Shown in pieces: positions 16,125-24,608 of a stretch of 64,000 nucleotides of DNA; positions within the stretch are counted from its first letter, which is position 1; each line of letters opens with the position of its first letter. This DNA comes from Paenibacillus bouchesdurhonensis (GTDB lineage: Bacteria > Bacillota > Bacilli > Paenibacillales > Paenibacillaceae). The notes below the pieces were generated by a model. The model had not been told where the DNA came from, did not search any database, and was given only the letters and a program-made list of their open reading frames with translations. Made by a program: the position numbers and the translations under genes. The DNA is taken from NCBI RefSeq assembly GCF_900155685.1, contig NZ_LT732548.1, positions 4,004,226-4,068,225 of the forward strand, read 5' to 3'.

Positions 16125-18575
16125 CTATTTTCTTAATTCAGCTGCAAAAGTTTGCTCCAGCATCGACACAACTTGCCCATGCACCGAAGTAATTTCCTCA
16201 TCCGTCAGCGTGCGTTCTTTATGGCGATACACCAAAGACAATGCTACGCTCTTCTTGTTGTCGCCAAGCTTGCTGCCAGTATACACATCAAATACATCCA
16301 GCTCTTCCAATAGCTCGCCCGCTGTATTTCGAATAGCAGCCAACAGCGCTCCTGCCTCCACATCCGCATTCACAGCAACAGCGATATCCCGCTGCATGGA
16401 TGGGAAACGAGGCAGTTCGCGATATACAGCAGTATCCCCCGCATACTGGTATACCGGCTCAAGCAGCAGCTCCGCAACATAAGTATCCTCAAGATCATGT
16501 TCACGCTGCAGCTCTGGGTGAAGCTGACCTAGGAAACCTAGCTGTTGTTTGCCTGACGTCGTATTTAAATATACGGAAGCTGAGCGTCCTGGATGGAAGC
16601 CTTGCGGCGCATCCGCTTCATAGCTAATAAGCCCGCGAATTCCGAGATAATCAAAAATGCTCTCCAGCGCACCTTTTAAGTCGAAGAAATCAACTGGTTC
16701 GGGAGCTGCATTCCAGCGTTTCTCTTCGCGATCCCCCGTGAGAAGCAAGCCCAATACAGCTATTTCCCGAGGCTGTTTCGTCAGCTTTTCCTCGTCCGTC
16801 TGAAATACGCTTCCCATTTCAAACAACGCAAGATTATCCTGCTTCCGATTCCGGTTATAGGCTGCGATGTTGATCAGGCCCGGAATTAGACTCATTCGCA
16901 GCACGCTTCGATCCTCGCTCATCGGCATGGCCAGCTTCACTTCGCGCCCGCCTGCTCCCAGTTGAGGAAATAGCGTACTATAGCCTTCATGAATGAAGGA
17001 ATAGCCCATCACTTCCTGCAAGCCCCCGTGCACGAGCAACCCTCTCAAAGTACGACGGAGAGCTTGCGGCTTCGAATATCCGCCTGCCGTTGTCGGGCCT
17101 TCGATCGCTGTTGTCGGGATATTGTCGTAGCCGTACAGCCGGGCTACCTCTTCGATCAGATCTACATCGCGCGTAATATCTCCGCGGCGAGTCGGTACCC
17201 GGACTTCCAGGGAATTCTCTGCTACGTCCCCACATTCGAAATGCAAGCGGGCGAAAATAGCTTTTGTCTCCAATGCCGAAATATCCGTTCCCAAATAAGC
17301 GTTCAATTTACTCAATGAAAGAGTAATCACTTTGTCCTCTGCCTCGGAAACAACAGCTTCTACGATGCCATGGAGCACTTTGCCGCCCGCATAAAGAGCC
17401 ATCAACTCGGCCGCCCGATTCAGGGCAGGTATTACCGCAGCCGGATCAACCTCCTTCTCGAAACGAAGTGAAGCTTCCGAACGCAGACCCAATTGACGCG
17501 AAGTCTTCCGAACTGAACCGCCGTCAAATTTAGCAGATTCCAGAACAATATTTACGGTATTCCCAGTGACCTCGGAATGAAGTCCCCCCATAACGCCGGC
17601 CAGGCCGACAGGCTGATTCTCGCCATCCACGATCAATAGAGCGCCTGCCTCGAGCTCTCTTTCCTGACCATCCAGTGTGAGCAGCTTCTCGCCTCCTTGG
17701 GCTTCGCGAACTCCGATAATGCCCCCCTTAATCGTATCGGCATCAAAAGCATGCAGCGGCTGGCCATATTCCAGCATCACATAGTTGGTAATGTCCACAA
17801 TGTTGTTAATTGGCCGAATTCCAGCCGCCATAAGACGGTTCTGCATCCATTGCGGGGAAGTGCTGATCGTAACATCTGAGATGTATCTGACCGCATAACG
17901 GCTGCACAGCTCCTCCGCATTAATTTTTACCGCAATCCGTTCGCTTGCAGGCTCCGCTACCTCTATGAGCTTCTTGTCCGGCTCAGGCAATTTGATTTCC
18001 CTGCCCAAAATAGCCGCCACCTCGTAGGCTGCGCCCAGCATGCTCAAACAGTCGGATCTGTTCGGTGTAAGGTCGAAGTCGAGCACCTTATCATCCAGTC
18101 CGAGCAACTGTGTAATCGGTGTACCGATTTCAGTGCCCTCAGGCAGTACAAGGATGCCTTCCTGCTGTTCCTTCGGAAGCAGCTTGTCATTGAGGCCAAG
18201 CTCCTTGGCCGAACAGATCATCCCTTGAGAGAGCACACCGCGCAGCTTGGCCTTCTTGATGTCGAGCCCGCCCGGAAGCTTTGCCCCGACGAGAGCAACT
18301 GGCACCATTTGCCCAGCATCAACATTTTTGGCGCCGCACACGATTTGCAGCTCTTCCTCTTGGCCAGCATCAACGATACATACATTCAGCTTATCCGCGT
18401 CTGGATGCTTTTCCTTGCTTTTGACATAACCAGCAACAACTTTAGTGACTCCCTTATTCCGATTATCAATCGCATCGATCTCAATTCCGGAACGGGTAAT
18501 TTGCTCTGCTAATTCCTCGATGTCTACTTGATCCAAAGATACATATTCCGACAACCATTCGGTTGATACTTTCAT
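16125..18575 (-). CDS. pheT: Phenylalanyl-tRNA synthetase beta subunit
   Basis: 816 residues, the usual length for bacterial PheT. Order: N-terminal EMAP-like tRNA-binding domain (VVAGYVKSKEKHPDADKLNVCIVDAG, near 46-71), B3/B4 editing domain, B5 domain, a catalytic-like core (TPNRSDCLSMLGAAYE, RAAELMALYAGG) and a C-terminal FDX-ACB anticodon-binding domain (RFPSMQRDIAVAVNADVEAG). With PheS it makes the cytoplasmic (alpha-beta)2 enzyme that charges tRNA-Phe. It starts 29 nt after pheS and is under the same T-box control. Confidence 0.97.
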   Translation of the reverse strand: MKVSTEWLSEYVSLDQVDIEELAEQITRSGIEIDAIDNRNKGVTKVVAGYVKSKEKHPDADKLNVCIVDAGQEEELQIVCGAKNVDAGQMVPVALVGAKLPGGLDIKKAKLRGVLSQGMICSAKELGLNDKLLPKEQQEGILVLPEGTEIGTPITQLLGLDDKVLDFDLTPNRSDCLSMLGAAYEVAAILGREIKLPEPDKKLIEVAEPASERIAVKINAEELCSRYAVRYISDVTISTSPQWMQNRLMAAGIRPINNIVDITNYVMLEYGQPLHAFDADTIKGGIIGVREAQGGEKLLTLDGQERELEAGALLIVDGENQPVGLAGVMGGLHSEVTGNTVNIVLESAKFDGGSVRKTSRQLGLRSEASLRFEKEVDPAAVIPALNRAAELMALYAGGKVLHGIVEAVVSEAEDKVITLSLSKLNAYLGTDISALETKAIFARLHFECGDVAENSLEVRVPTRRGDITRDVDLIEEVARLYGYDNIPTTAIEGPTTAGGYSKPQALRRTLRGLLVHGGLQEVMGYSFIHEGYSTLFPQLGAGGREVKLAMPMSEDRSVLRMSLIPGLINIAAYNRNRKQDNLALFEMGSVFQTDEEKLTKQPREIAVLGLLLTGDREEKRWNAAPEPVDFFDLKGALESIFDYLGIRGLISYEADAPQGFHPGRSASVYLNTTSGKQQLGFLGQLHPELQREHDLEDTYVAELLLEPVYQYAGDTAVYRELPRFPSMQRDIAVAVNADVEAGALLAAIRNTAGELLEELDVFDVYTGSKLGDNKKSVALSLVYRHKERTLTDEEITSVHGQVVSMLEQTFAAELRK

Positions 18576-18604
18576 GCTTAAGATCCCTTCCTTCTTATAC
18601 AGGA

Positions 18605-19639
18605 TTAAATTCGGGCGAATTGCCCCAAGAATCGCATATCATTATTAAAGAAGTGGCGAATATCGTCTACGCCGTATTTGAGCATAGCAATTCGCTCTAC
18701 GCCCATGCCGAAGGCAAAGCCGCTGTACTGCTCAGGGTCATATCCGCTCATTTCCAGGACTCGAGGATGAACCATGCCACTGCCCAAAATTTCTAGCCAG
18801 CCAGTATTTTTGCATACTCGGCAGCCGTTTCCGCCACACTTCATACAGGTAACGTCTACTTCGACGCTTGGCTCGGTGAATGGGAAGAAGCTTGGACGCA
18901 GCCGAATTTGCGTATTCGGCCCGAACATCTCGCGAGTAAATTGCAGCAAAGTGCCTTTTAAATCGCTCATGCGGATATTTTTGCCGATTACGAGTCCTTC
19001 GATTTGATGGAACTGGAACGAATGCGTTGCGTCATCATCGTCACGACGGTAAACGCGGCCCGGGCAAATCACCTTGACAGGCACCTCGCCTTTCATCGCC
19101 TCCATCGTCCGCACTTGTACCGGGGATGTTTGCGTACGCATGAGCAGATCCTCGGTCAGATAGAAGGAGTCCTGCATATCGCGGGCGGGGTGGTTTTTCG
19201 GCAAATTAAGAGCCTCAAAGTTATAATAGTCGGTCTCAACCTCAGGCCCTTCGGCAATACGGTAGCCCATTCCGATAAAAATGTCTTCGATATCCTGAAT
19301 AACCTGGTTCAACGGATGCACACTACCTTGCTTCAGAGGCCGTCCCGGCAAGGTGACGTCTACTTTCTCCGCTGCAAGACGCTGTTCCGTCTCCAGCCGC
19401 TGAAAATGCTGCTGCTTCTCTTCGATCAGATCTTCAATCGCTGTACGAACTTCATTCGCGACCTGTCCAATGACAGGTCGTTCCTCTGCGCTTAATGCGC
19501 CCATGCCCCGCAGAATTTCAGTTAGCGCACCCTTCTTGCCCAAGTATTTGACCCGAAGGTCGTTCAATTGCACAGCATCGGCTACGGCATTCAATTGAGC
19601 CACGGCTTCCTGCTTGAGTGCTTCCAAACGTTCTTTCAT
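18605..19639 (-). CDS. pheS: Phenylalanyl-tRNA synthetase alpha subunit
   Basis: 344 residues with an N-terminal coiled-coil arm and the class II catalytic core: motif 2 PVKVICPGRVYRRDDDDATH (near 192), the Phe-pocket region FFPFTEPSVEVDV, and motif 3 GFAFGMGVERIAMLKYG (near 310). It joins Phe to tRNA-Phe together with PheT. Transcription comes from a promoter near 20150 through a T-box leader that ends 128 nt before the ATG. Confidence 0.97.
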   Translation of the reverse strand: MKERLEALKQEAVAQLNAVADAVQLNDLRVKYLGKKGALTEILRGMGALSAEERPVIGQVANEVRTAIEDLIEEKQQHFQRLETEQRLAAEKVDVTLPGRPLKQGSVHPLNQVIQDIEDIFIGMGYRIAEGPEVETDYYNFEALNLPKNHPARDMQDSFYLTEDLLMRTQTSPVQVRTMEAMKGEVPVKVICPGRVYRRDDDDATHSFQFHQIEGLVIGKNIRMSDLKGTLLQFTREMFGPNTQIRLRPSFFPFTEPSVEVDVTCMKCGGNGCRVCKNTGWLEILGSGMVHPRVLEMSGYDPEQYSGFAFGMGVERIAMLKYGVDDIRHFFNNDMRFLGQFARI

Positions 19640-19766
19640 GGATAATCCTCCTTAGGTTGAATAAGAAAAACGTCGATCGACGTACTCTTTATGGAGACTA
19701 CGCGATATTTTTCTTGCGATATCAGGAATTCTTACTCGCATTTCTTATACTTTCTGATATCTAAAT

Positions 19767-20140
19767 AAAAAAAAGCCTTTTCTCCCTGGAAAGGGACGAA
19801 AAGACCGTGGTACCACCCTTGTTAGAGCCTACAGCAGAATTGCATACTACAACCATCGTTAAAGGATGCGATGCCGCACTAATAAACCAACGGCAAGCCT
19901 GCTAATTGACTCTCACTCAAAGCGACGTAACGGGTCGCAGCCGGTATCCTCTACTTAAACGTCCGTAAAAACAAACGGTTCAAGGAACTGCTCCGGAGTG
20001 AACTTCAGCAGTCTGTTTCCCTAGAGACGCTCTCAATCTATGGCGACTCTTCCCTGTACGGAGGCTTCTGCCTACTCTTCTCCATCATTGCATTTACATT
20101 TAAAGGTCATCATATCCGCAGCCTAACCGGCGACGGCTTA
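19767..20140 (-). ncRNA. T-box leader of pheST, specifier UUC (Phe)
   Basis: The leader runs from about 20140 to 19767. The conserved T-box AGGGTGGTACCACGG is at 19820-19806, with the UGGU that pairs with the tRNA end. Right after it, CTTTTCGTCCCTTTCCAGGGAGAAAAG followed by eight T residues forms the terminator (19767-19802). Stem I has GCTGAAGTTCACTCCGGAGC; by comparison with other T-boxes the codon before the conserved A is TTC at 20002-20000, matching Phe. Uncharged tRNA-Phe should open the terminator and switch pheST on. Confidence 0.93.
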
Positions 20141-20146
20141 TCTGTT

Positions 20147-20175
20147 ATTATATGCAAAGTTCACAGCGATGGCAA
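20147..20175 (-). promoter_or_regulatory. pheST promoter
   Basis: On the minus strand TTGCCA (20175-20170), a 17-nt spacer and TATAAT (20152-20147) form a strong sigma-A type promoter directly upstream of the T-box leader. Confidence 0.75.
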
Positions 20176-20266
20176 GGTGTCAGCCTTCTTTATTGCAAGC
20201 TTCTTTCATAAGGGTAAAGAAATATGCTAAATTATAATCACTGTACATCACCAAGGAGTTGAATTC

Positions 20267-20479
20267 ATGAACGGCAATATACGCAGCAATATTAAACAAG
20301 GCCTAACCGTTGATATCGTCCTCAAAAAGGATCAGGCCACCGGACGGCTGACCCGCGGTATCGTTAAAGACATTCTGACCAATTCAGCGAATCACCCGCA
20401 TGGAATTAAAGTGCGCCTTCAGGACGGCCAAGTCGGCCGCGTCAAAGCGGTTATCGCAAATTCCGGAAGCGAAGCCTAA
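20267..20479 (+). CDS. ywbE: YwbE family protein
   Basis: 70 residues, NGNIRSNIKQGLTVDIVLKKDQ...TRGIVKDILTNSANHPHGIKVRL...GRVKAVI, the full-length pattern of the YwbE family (DUF2196), a small beta-rich protein of unknown role that is widespread in bacteria. AAGGAG lies 9 nt before the ATG. Monocistronic and divergent from pheST. Confidence 0.88.
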   Translation: MNGNIRSNIKQGLTVDIVLKKDQATGRLTRGIVKDILTNSANHPHGIKVRLQDGQVGRVKAVIANSGSEA

Positions 20480-20508
20480 GCGGAGATTCAAAATAGAGAT
20501 GAATATGT

Positions 20509-20544
20509 AAAAAGAACGGACAGCGTAACTGCCCGTTCTTTTTT
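20509..20544. terminator. Bidirectional terminator after ywbE
   Basis: AAAAAGAACGG(A)CAG and CTG(C)CCGTTCTTTTT pair with one mismatch. T runs follow on the plus strand and the mirrored A run serves the convergent stress gene. Confidence 0.85.
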
Positions 20545-20550
20545 ATATTT

Positions 20551-21258
20551 TCACCAGAATCTGCGATCTTGTCTGCGATCCCTGGATCTGCGGTAATCTT
20601 GTTCATCCCAATCTTCATCCCGCTCATTTACGGAATGATCACCGCCTTCCGGGGGTATTTCTTGATAAAATGTTCCCGCCGTTTCCCTCGTCTCCATTCC
20701 AGTTTGCGGCACTCCAGTCTCTCTATGAATTGCTGTATTCGAATGATGTGCATCGGTGAGTCCAAAATTTTTCGAATTCAATGCGTGATGCTCTTGAAAG
20801 ATTCGATAAATATCTGCTCTTTGCGCTTCATTCGCGTCCACGAGTACGAGAATCCGGTCATGCTCTACATAGCTGCCGTATTCCTTAGCTTCATTCTCGG
20901 GAATGCCAAGGCCGATGAGCCCTCCAACAAGCCCTCCTGCCCCTGCACCTACCGCCGCTCCCGCCAATGCAGCAGCAATAGGCCCCGCCGCCACGATCGG
21001 GCCAATTCCTGGTATCGCAAGTGCGCCAATACCCGCCAGCAACCCTGTGAGACCGCCTACGATGCCTCCTGTCGCTGCTCCTGAGGCCACGCCTTCCGGC
21101 GCTTTCGTCCCAGTCTCTTCATTCATGGCATCCATGTGTTCCTTGTTCCTGCCGACGACTGAAATATTATCGATCGAATAGCCTTGTCGTTTTAATTCCT
21201 CTATTGCATTTGTTGCATCCTGTTCCGAAGCAAAGACGCCTACGATTTTCTTCATCAT
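20551..21258 (-). CDS. General stress protein with YflT-like domain and glycine zipper
   Basis: 235 residues. Residues 1-45 (KKIVGVFASEQDATNAIEELKRQGYSIDNISVVGR) are the general stress protein 17M/YflT-like N-terminal domain. Residues 55-125 are two Gly/Ala-rich hydrophobic segments (GGIVGGLTGLLAGIGALAIPG and AGAAVGAGAGGLVGGLIGLG), a glycine zipper that may insert into membranes. The C-terminal 90 residues are polar and end in an Arg/Asp-rich tail (YRRSRDRRQDRRFW). GAGGAGG stands 8 nt before the ATG. Probably stress-induced; the molecular role is unknown. Confidence 0.8.
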   Translation of the reverse strand: MMKKIVGVFASEQDATNAIEELKRQGYSIDNISVVGRNKEHMDAMNEETGTKAPEGVASGAATGGIVGGLTGLLAGIGALAIPGIGPIVAAGPIAAALAGAAVGAGAGGLVGGLIGLGIPENEAKEYGSYVEHDRILVLVDANEAQRADIYRIFQEHHALNSKNFGLTDAHHSNTAIHRETGVPQTGMETRETAGTFYQEIPPEGGDHSVNERDEDWDEQDYRRSRDRRQDRRFW

Positions 21259-21464
21259 GTCGACTACCTCCTCAGGAATGTCAAAGCAAATACGCTACAT
21301 TGGATAATTAACCACTACAACGACGTTTAAACTCAGCTAAAATTATGTTTTCCCGCGATTAGCCATGTCCACGCGCGTACACCAATCACATTTCGGAAGC
21401 ATAGAGTGTATTTCAGAGATATTATTATCGAAACAAATATCTATAACGGAAGAGGGGAGTTCCC

Positions 21465-21755
21465 ATGGCTTCTCCGTCAAAAAACGGAAAATCAAAAACT
21501 TCCTCATCCAAATCCAAAAAAAACAAAAGCCTGGAATATACCGTCGCAGCGCTTTTGTTGACCGGAAAATTAAGAGTCGATTCCGTGCAGTTATTTAGAG
21601 AAGCTTCGTTGGTCATTACCTTGACTGGCCAATACAAAACGCTGGCTATGAACGGAACGAATATAGATAAAATGGTGAAATTTTTGGATAATAACGGGGA
21701 TATGACGTTAAACGAAGTGATTGAGGCTCTAAAGAAAAAATCGAATAATTCTTAG
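21465..21755 (+). CDS. Hypothetical 96-residue protein with Lys/Ser-rich N-terminus
   Basis: The first 22 residues are Ser/Lys-rich and probably disordered. The rest, SLEYTVAALLLTGKLRVDSVQLFREASLVITLTGQY...NNGDMTLNEVIEALKKK, looks like a small folded domain with two beta strands and a C-terminal amphipathic helix. GAGGGGAG stands 5 nt before the ATG, and a small membrane peptide gene follows after 19 nt. I recognise no family. Confidence 0.6.
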   Translation: MASPSKNGKSKTSSSKSKKNKSLEYTVAALLLTGKLRVDSVQLFREASLVITLTGQYKTLAMNGTNIDKMVKFLDNNGDMTLNEVIEALKKKSNNS

Positions 21756-21774
21756 GTTTTTAGGAGGGATGAGG

Positions 21775-21894
21775 ATGAGCAGCTTCAATGGCGAAGCCTT
21801 CGCCGAGCTAGTGATCATATTGATCATAGCGGGATTGTTCTTCTACGGATCGACAGATATCGAAAATCTCACGACCGCACCTACAAATGATTAA
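21775..21894 (+). CDS. 39-residue single-span membrane peptide
   Basis: Open frame MSSFNGEAFAELV, a hydrophobic helix (VIILIIAGLFFY) and a polar tail GSTDIENLTTAPTND. TAGGAGGGATGAGG precedes the ATG, giving AGGAGG at about 7 nt. It starts 19 nt after the Lys/Ser-rich protein and is probably cotranscribed with it. No family assigned. Confidence 0.6.
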   Translation: MSSFNGEAFAELVIILIIAGLFFYGSTDIENLTTAPTND

Positions 21895-21915
21895 ACTGCA
21901 CCTCTACAACAAAAA

Positions 21916-21933
21916 AACTGCCATTTGGCAGTT
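21916..21933 (-). terminator. Terminator of the tRNA pair
   Basis: AACTGCC and GGCAGTT pair around an AAAT loop. On the minus strand TTTTTTT follows, 12 nt beyond the CCA end of tRNA-Gly. Confidence 0.75.
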
Positions 21934-21945
21934 AGCTTTTACATA

Positions 21946-22019
21946 TGGAGCGGGTGATGGGAATCGAACCCACGCTATTAGCTTGGAAGGCTAAAGTTCT
22001 ACCATTGAACTACACCCGC
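21946..22019 (-). tRNA. tRNA-Gly (anticodon TCC)
   Basis: The minus strand reads GCGGGTG...CACCCGC acceptor arms, a D arm with TTCAATGGTAGAA, an anticodon loop CTTCCAA with anticodon TCC, GTTCGATTC in the T loop, and an encoded TCCA 3' end. Length is 74 nt. Confidence 0.96.
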
Positions 22020-22090
22020 ATCAGTACCCACAAAAGTGATGATATGCTTTGAAGCGAATGACGCTTACTTTTGCAGAGTTAATTGTATAG

Positions 22091-22167
22091 TGGTCGGGAC
22101 GACACGATTTGAACATGCGACCCCCTGGTCCCAAACCAGGTGCTCTACCAAGCTGAGCTACGTCCCG
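22091..22167 (-). tRNA. tRNA-Pro (anticodon TGG)
   Basis: The minus strand reads CGGGACG...CGTCCCG acceptor arms, anticodon stem CCTGG/CCAGG with loop TTTGGGA (anticodon TGG), a GTTCAAATC T loop and an encoded ACCA end. Length is 77 nt. It lies 71 nt upstream of tRNA-Gly on the same strand, so both likely come from one transcript. Confidence 0.96.
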
Positions 22168-22282
22168 AGGCTTCAACCGAGCAAACTGCTCGTGAAGACA
22201 AAAATAAATATACCACTTCTCTTACATCATTGCAACAGCTAATTTATTACAAATCCATTACCGCGTCACAGTAAACCTGACA

Positions 22283-24418
22283 TTACGGAGCCTGTAAGCT
22301 TAATGCCATGCGGGTAAGGAAACGACGTTCGAACAATCCGGCAGGCACGGGCTTGCTGAATAAATATCCTTGTCCCTCGTGGCAATTCTGGAGCTTGAGG
22401 AATTCAAGCTGCTCCTCGTTCTCCACACCTTCTGCCGTTACTCTCAGCTTCAAATGGTGAGCCATCATCGTAATGGTAGAAACAATGGCGGCACCGTTTC
22501 CGTCCAGCATAACCTCTTTGACGAAAGAACGATCAATTTTAAGCCGGTCAATCGGCAGCATTTTCAAATAATAAAGCGAGCTGTAGCCGGTTCCAAAATC
22601 GTCGATGCTAATATGAACACCAAGCCGCTTTAGCCTCTGCAGTTGCTCAAATGCAATGTCGATATCGAATGTCATGCTTTCGGTCACCTCCAGCTCCAAG
22701 TACTGCGCTTCCAGGCCCACCTCCCGCAGGATCCCATCAATTTTATCGACCAAGTTATGCTGACGAAACTGCCGCATAGACAAGTTAACCGATATGCAAA
22801 CAGGATCATACCCCTCATCCTGCCATTTCTTATTAATTCCGCAGGCCGTACGAAGCACCCATTCCCCAAGCGGAACGATAAGTCCGCTATCCTCGGCAAC
22901 CGGAATGAACTCCCCCGGCGAGAGCAGCCCCTTGCGCGGATGGCTCCAACGCACCAATGCCTCCACGCCCACGACACGACCGCTATTCAGACTCACCTGT
23001 GGTTGAAACTCTAGAAAGAACTCTCCCCGCTCCAGTCCTTTACGCATATCGTTCTCCAGTTCTATTCTGGAATGGGTCTGATTCTTAATGGCCGCCGTAT
23101 ATCGAACGAATTCGAGTCCTTGTTCCTTTCCGTTGTGAACCGCCATATCTGCGTTCTGAATAATTTGATCTCCGCTATTTCCGTCTTTGGGGTAAATCGA
23201 CAATCCCATGCTGAGTGAAATATGATATTCTGTTTCCTCAATCGTTACCAAAGGATGGATCGATTTAAGCAGTTGTAAGGCTCTAATCTCAATCGCGCGC
23301 GGATCAGAGTATTCCGGAATGATTACTGCAAACTCGTCCTCGCTCATGCGATAAACACCTTCCTCCGGCAAACAGCGCCGACTTAACCGCTCTCCAACCT
23401 CAGTCAGCAGCTTATCGCCCGCACGATATCCAAAGGAATCGTTGATCGCTTTAAAGCGATTGATGTTCATGACGGCTACCCCCGTGCAAAGTCCCGCCTT
23501 GCCTTCAGGCGCAAGATGTATAGCCAGTTGTTCTTTCAGCCGCCGGAGGTTGGGCAGATTCGTCAGATCATCGTGATAGGCCATGTGCATCATTTGTGCT
23601 TCTGCAAGCTGTTGGCCGCGAAACGGTTCCTCGATCGTCAGACGGTATACCCCTTTTAATACGTAGTAGTAAGAGATCCCCATAAACCATTCGCCAGCAA
23701 CGTGAGCAATGCCGATTCCAAATGGGTCAGCAGCCGTTATTAATATATGGCCGATCATCATAAATAATAGTGCACAGACGACCGTTAGAGCCGCCGGCGG
23801 GCGCTCCTGCCGGTGTCTGTACAAAATTGCAAAAATCCCGAGGGCATAAAGAAACGGAATACCGATCCACATCGCTTGTTTGGTCGATCCGAGCGCTTGC
23901 GGGCCAAGCAGATGCGGAAGCTGATGCTGATATTTGTACAAGAGCATAATTACAATAAATAATACAATGGCCGATCCAGAAAATGCCGCTGCTTTATGGC
24001 GCGCTGACACCTGCTTATCCGGCACGCTGAAAATGATCAGCATCCCTGCTGCTCCGACTAGATGCGATAACAATATGAACCACGCAGAGATCGTATATCC
24101 CGGTATAAAACCAAACGCCGATATCCCTGTGAAGGCAGCGATATGAAGGATATCCAAAGTGCCGACTATAAAAAATAATACGGCAGAGTACAGCCGCTGT
24201 CTGGACAGCTTATCTGTAAACAGCATCCACCCCTGTGCGAATACCGCAAAGGCCACTGCTCCATACATTAGACCTGCCAGCAAATACATAGCCTGACGTA
24301 CTGACGCTGAAATAACGGGAAAAGCCATTGTCGAAGAAAAGTAAACAACACAGAGCATAGCAAGTAAACCGAGTGTTCCCTGAATGACTGTAGTTTTCTC
24401 TTCTTTTCTGATTCGCAT
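22283..24418 (-). CDS. Membrane GGDEF/EAL protein with degenerate GGDEF site
   Basis: 711 residues. The first 265 hold about seven or eight hydrophobic helices resembling a MASE-type sensor (VGTLDILHIAAFTGI). A GGDEF domain follows (DDLTNLPNLRRLKEQL, NRFKAINDSFGYRAGDKLL), but its active site reads SEDEF rather than GGDEF. The EAL domain keeps EALVRWSHP, NLSMRQF, ELEVTES and IDDFGTGYSSL, so c-di-GMP hydrolysis is likely the main activity, with the GGDEF part as a GTP sensor or synthase of doubtful activity. The ATG at 24418 has GGGGG 9 nt upstream; a TTG at 24427 is the alternative. Monocistronic. Confidence 0.88.
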   Translation of the reverse strand: MRIRKEEKTTVIQGTLGLLAMLCVVYFSSTMAFPVISASVRQAMYLLAGLMYGAVAFAVFAQGWMLFTDKLSRQRLYSAVLFFIVGTLDILHIAAFTGISAFGFIPGYTISAWFILLSHLVGAAGMLIIFSVPDKQVSARHKAAAFSGSAIVLFIVIMLLYKYQHQLPHLLGPQALGSTKQAMWIGIPFLYALGIFAILYRHRQERPPAALTVVCALLFMMIGHILITAADPFGIGIAHVAGEWFMGISYYYVLKGVYRLTIEEPFRGQQLAEAQMMHMAYHDDLTNLPNLRRLKEQLAIHLAPEGKAGLCTGVAVMNINRFKAINDSFGYRAGDKLLTEVGERLSRRCLPEEGVYRMSEDEFAVIIPEYSDPRAIEIRALQLLKSIHPLVTIEETEYHISLSMGLSIYPKDGNSGDQIIQNADMAVHNGKEQGLEFVRYTAAIKNQTHSRIELENDMRKGLERGEFFLEFQPQVSLNSGRVVGVEALVRWSHPRKGLLSPGEFIPVAEDSGLIVPLGEWVLRTACGINKKWQDEGYDPVCISVNLSMRQFRQHNLVDKIDGILREVGLEAQYLELEVTESMTFDIDIAFEQLQRLKRLGVHISIDDFGTGYSSLYYLKMLPIDRLKIDRSFVKEVMLDGNGAAIVSTITMMAHHLKLRVTAEGVENEEQLEFLKLQNCHEGQGYLFSKPVPAGLFERRFLTRMALSLQAP

Positions 24419-24565
24419 AGTGTTCAACCCCCGGAAATGGTATAATGCGGTGCCCAGTCGTGATGTTCATAACGAAACTAGGTATGATCCCGATGGTTAT
24501 TAAAAACAGACTGTTGTAAATTAGAATAATTCAACATTTTTCGTTGAATTTCCTGCTTCTTACGC

Positions 24566-24603
24566 AAAAAAAGCACCATGGCTGAGGTTGACCACGGCGC
24601 TTT
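24566..24603 (-). terminator. Terminator of the DRE-TIM aldolase gene
   Basis: On the minus strand AAAGCGCCGTGG and CCATGGTGCTTT pair over 12 bp with G-U pairs, followed by TTTT. It starts 6 nt after the gene stop. Confidence 0.8.
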
Positions 24604-24608
24604 CTGCT

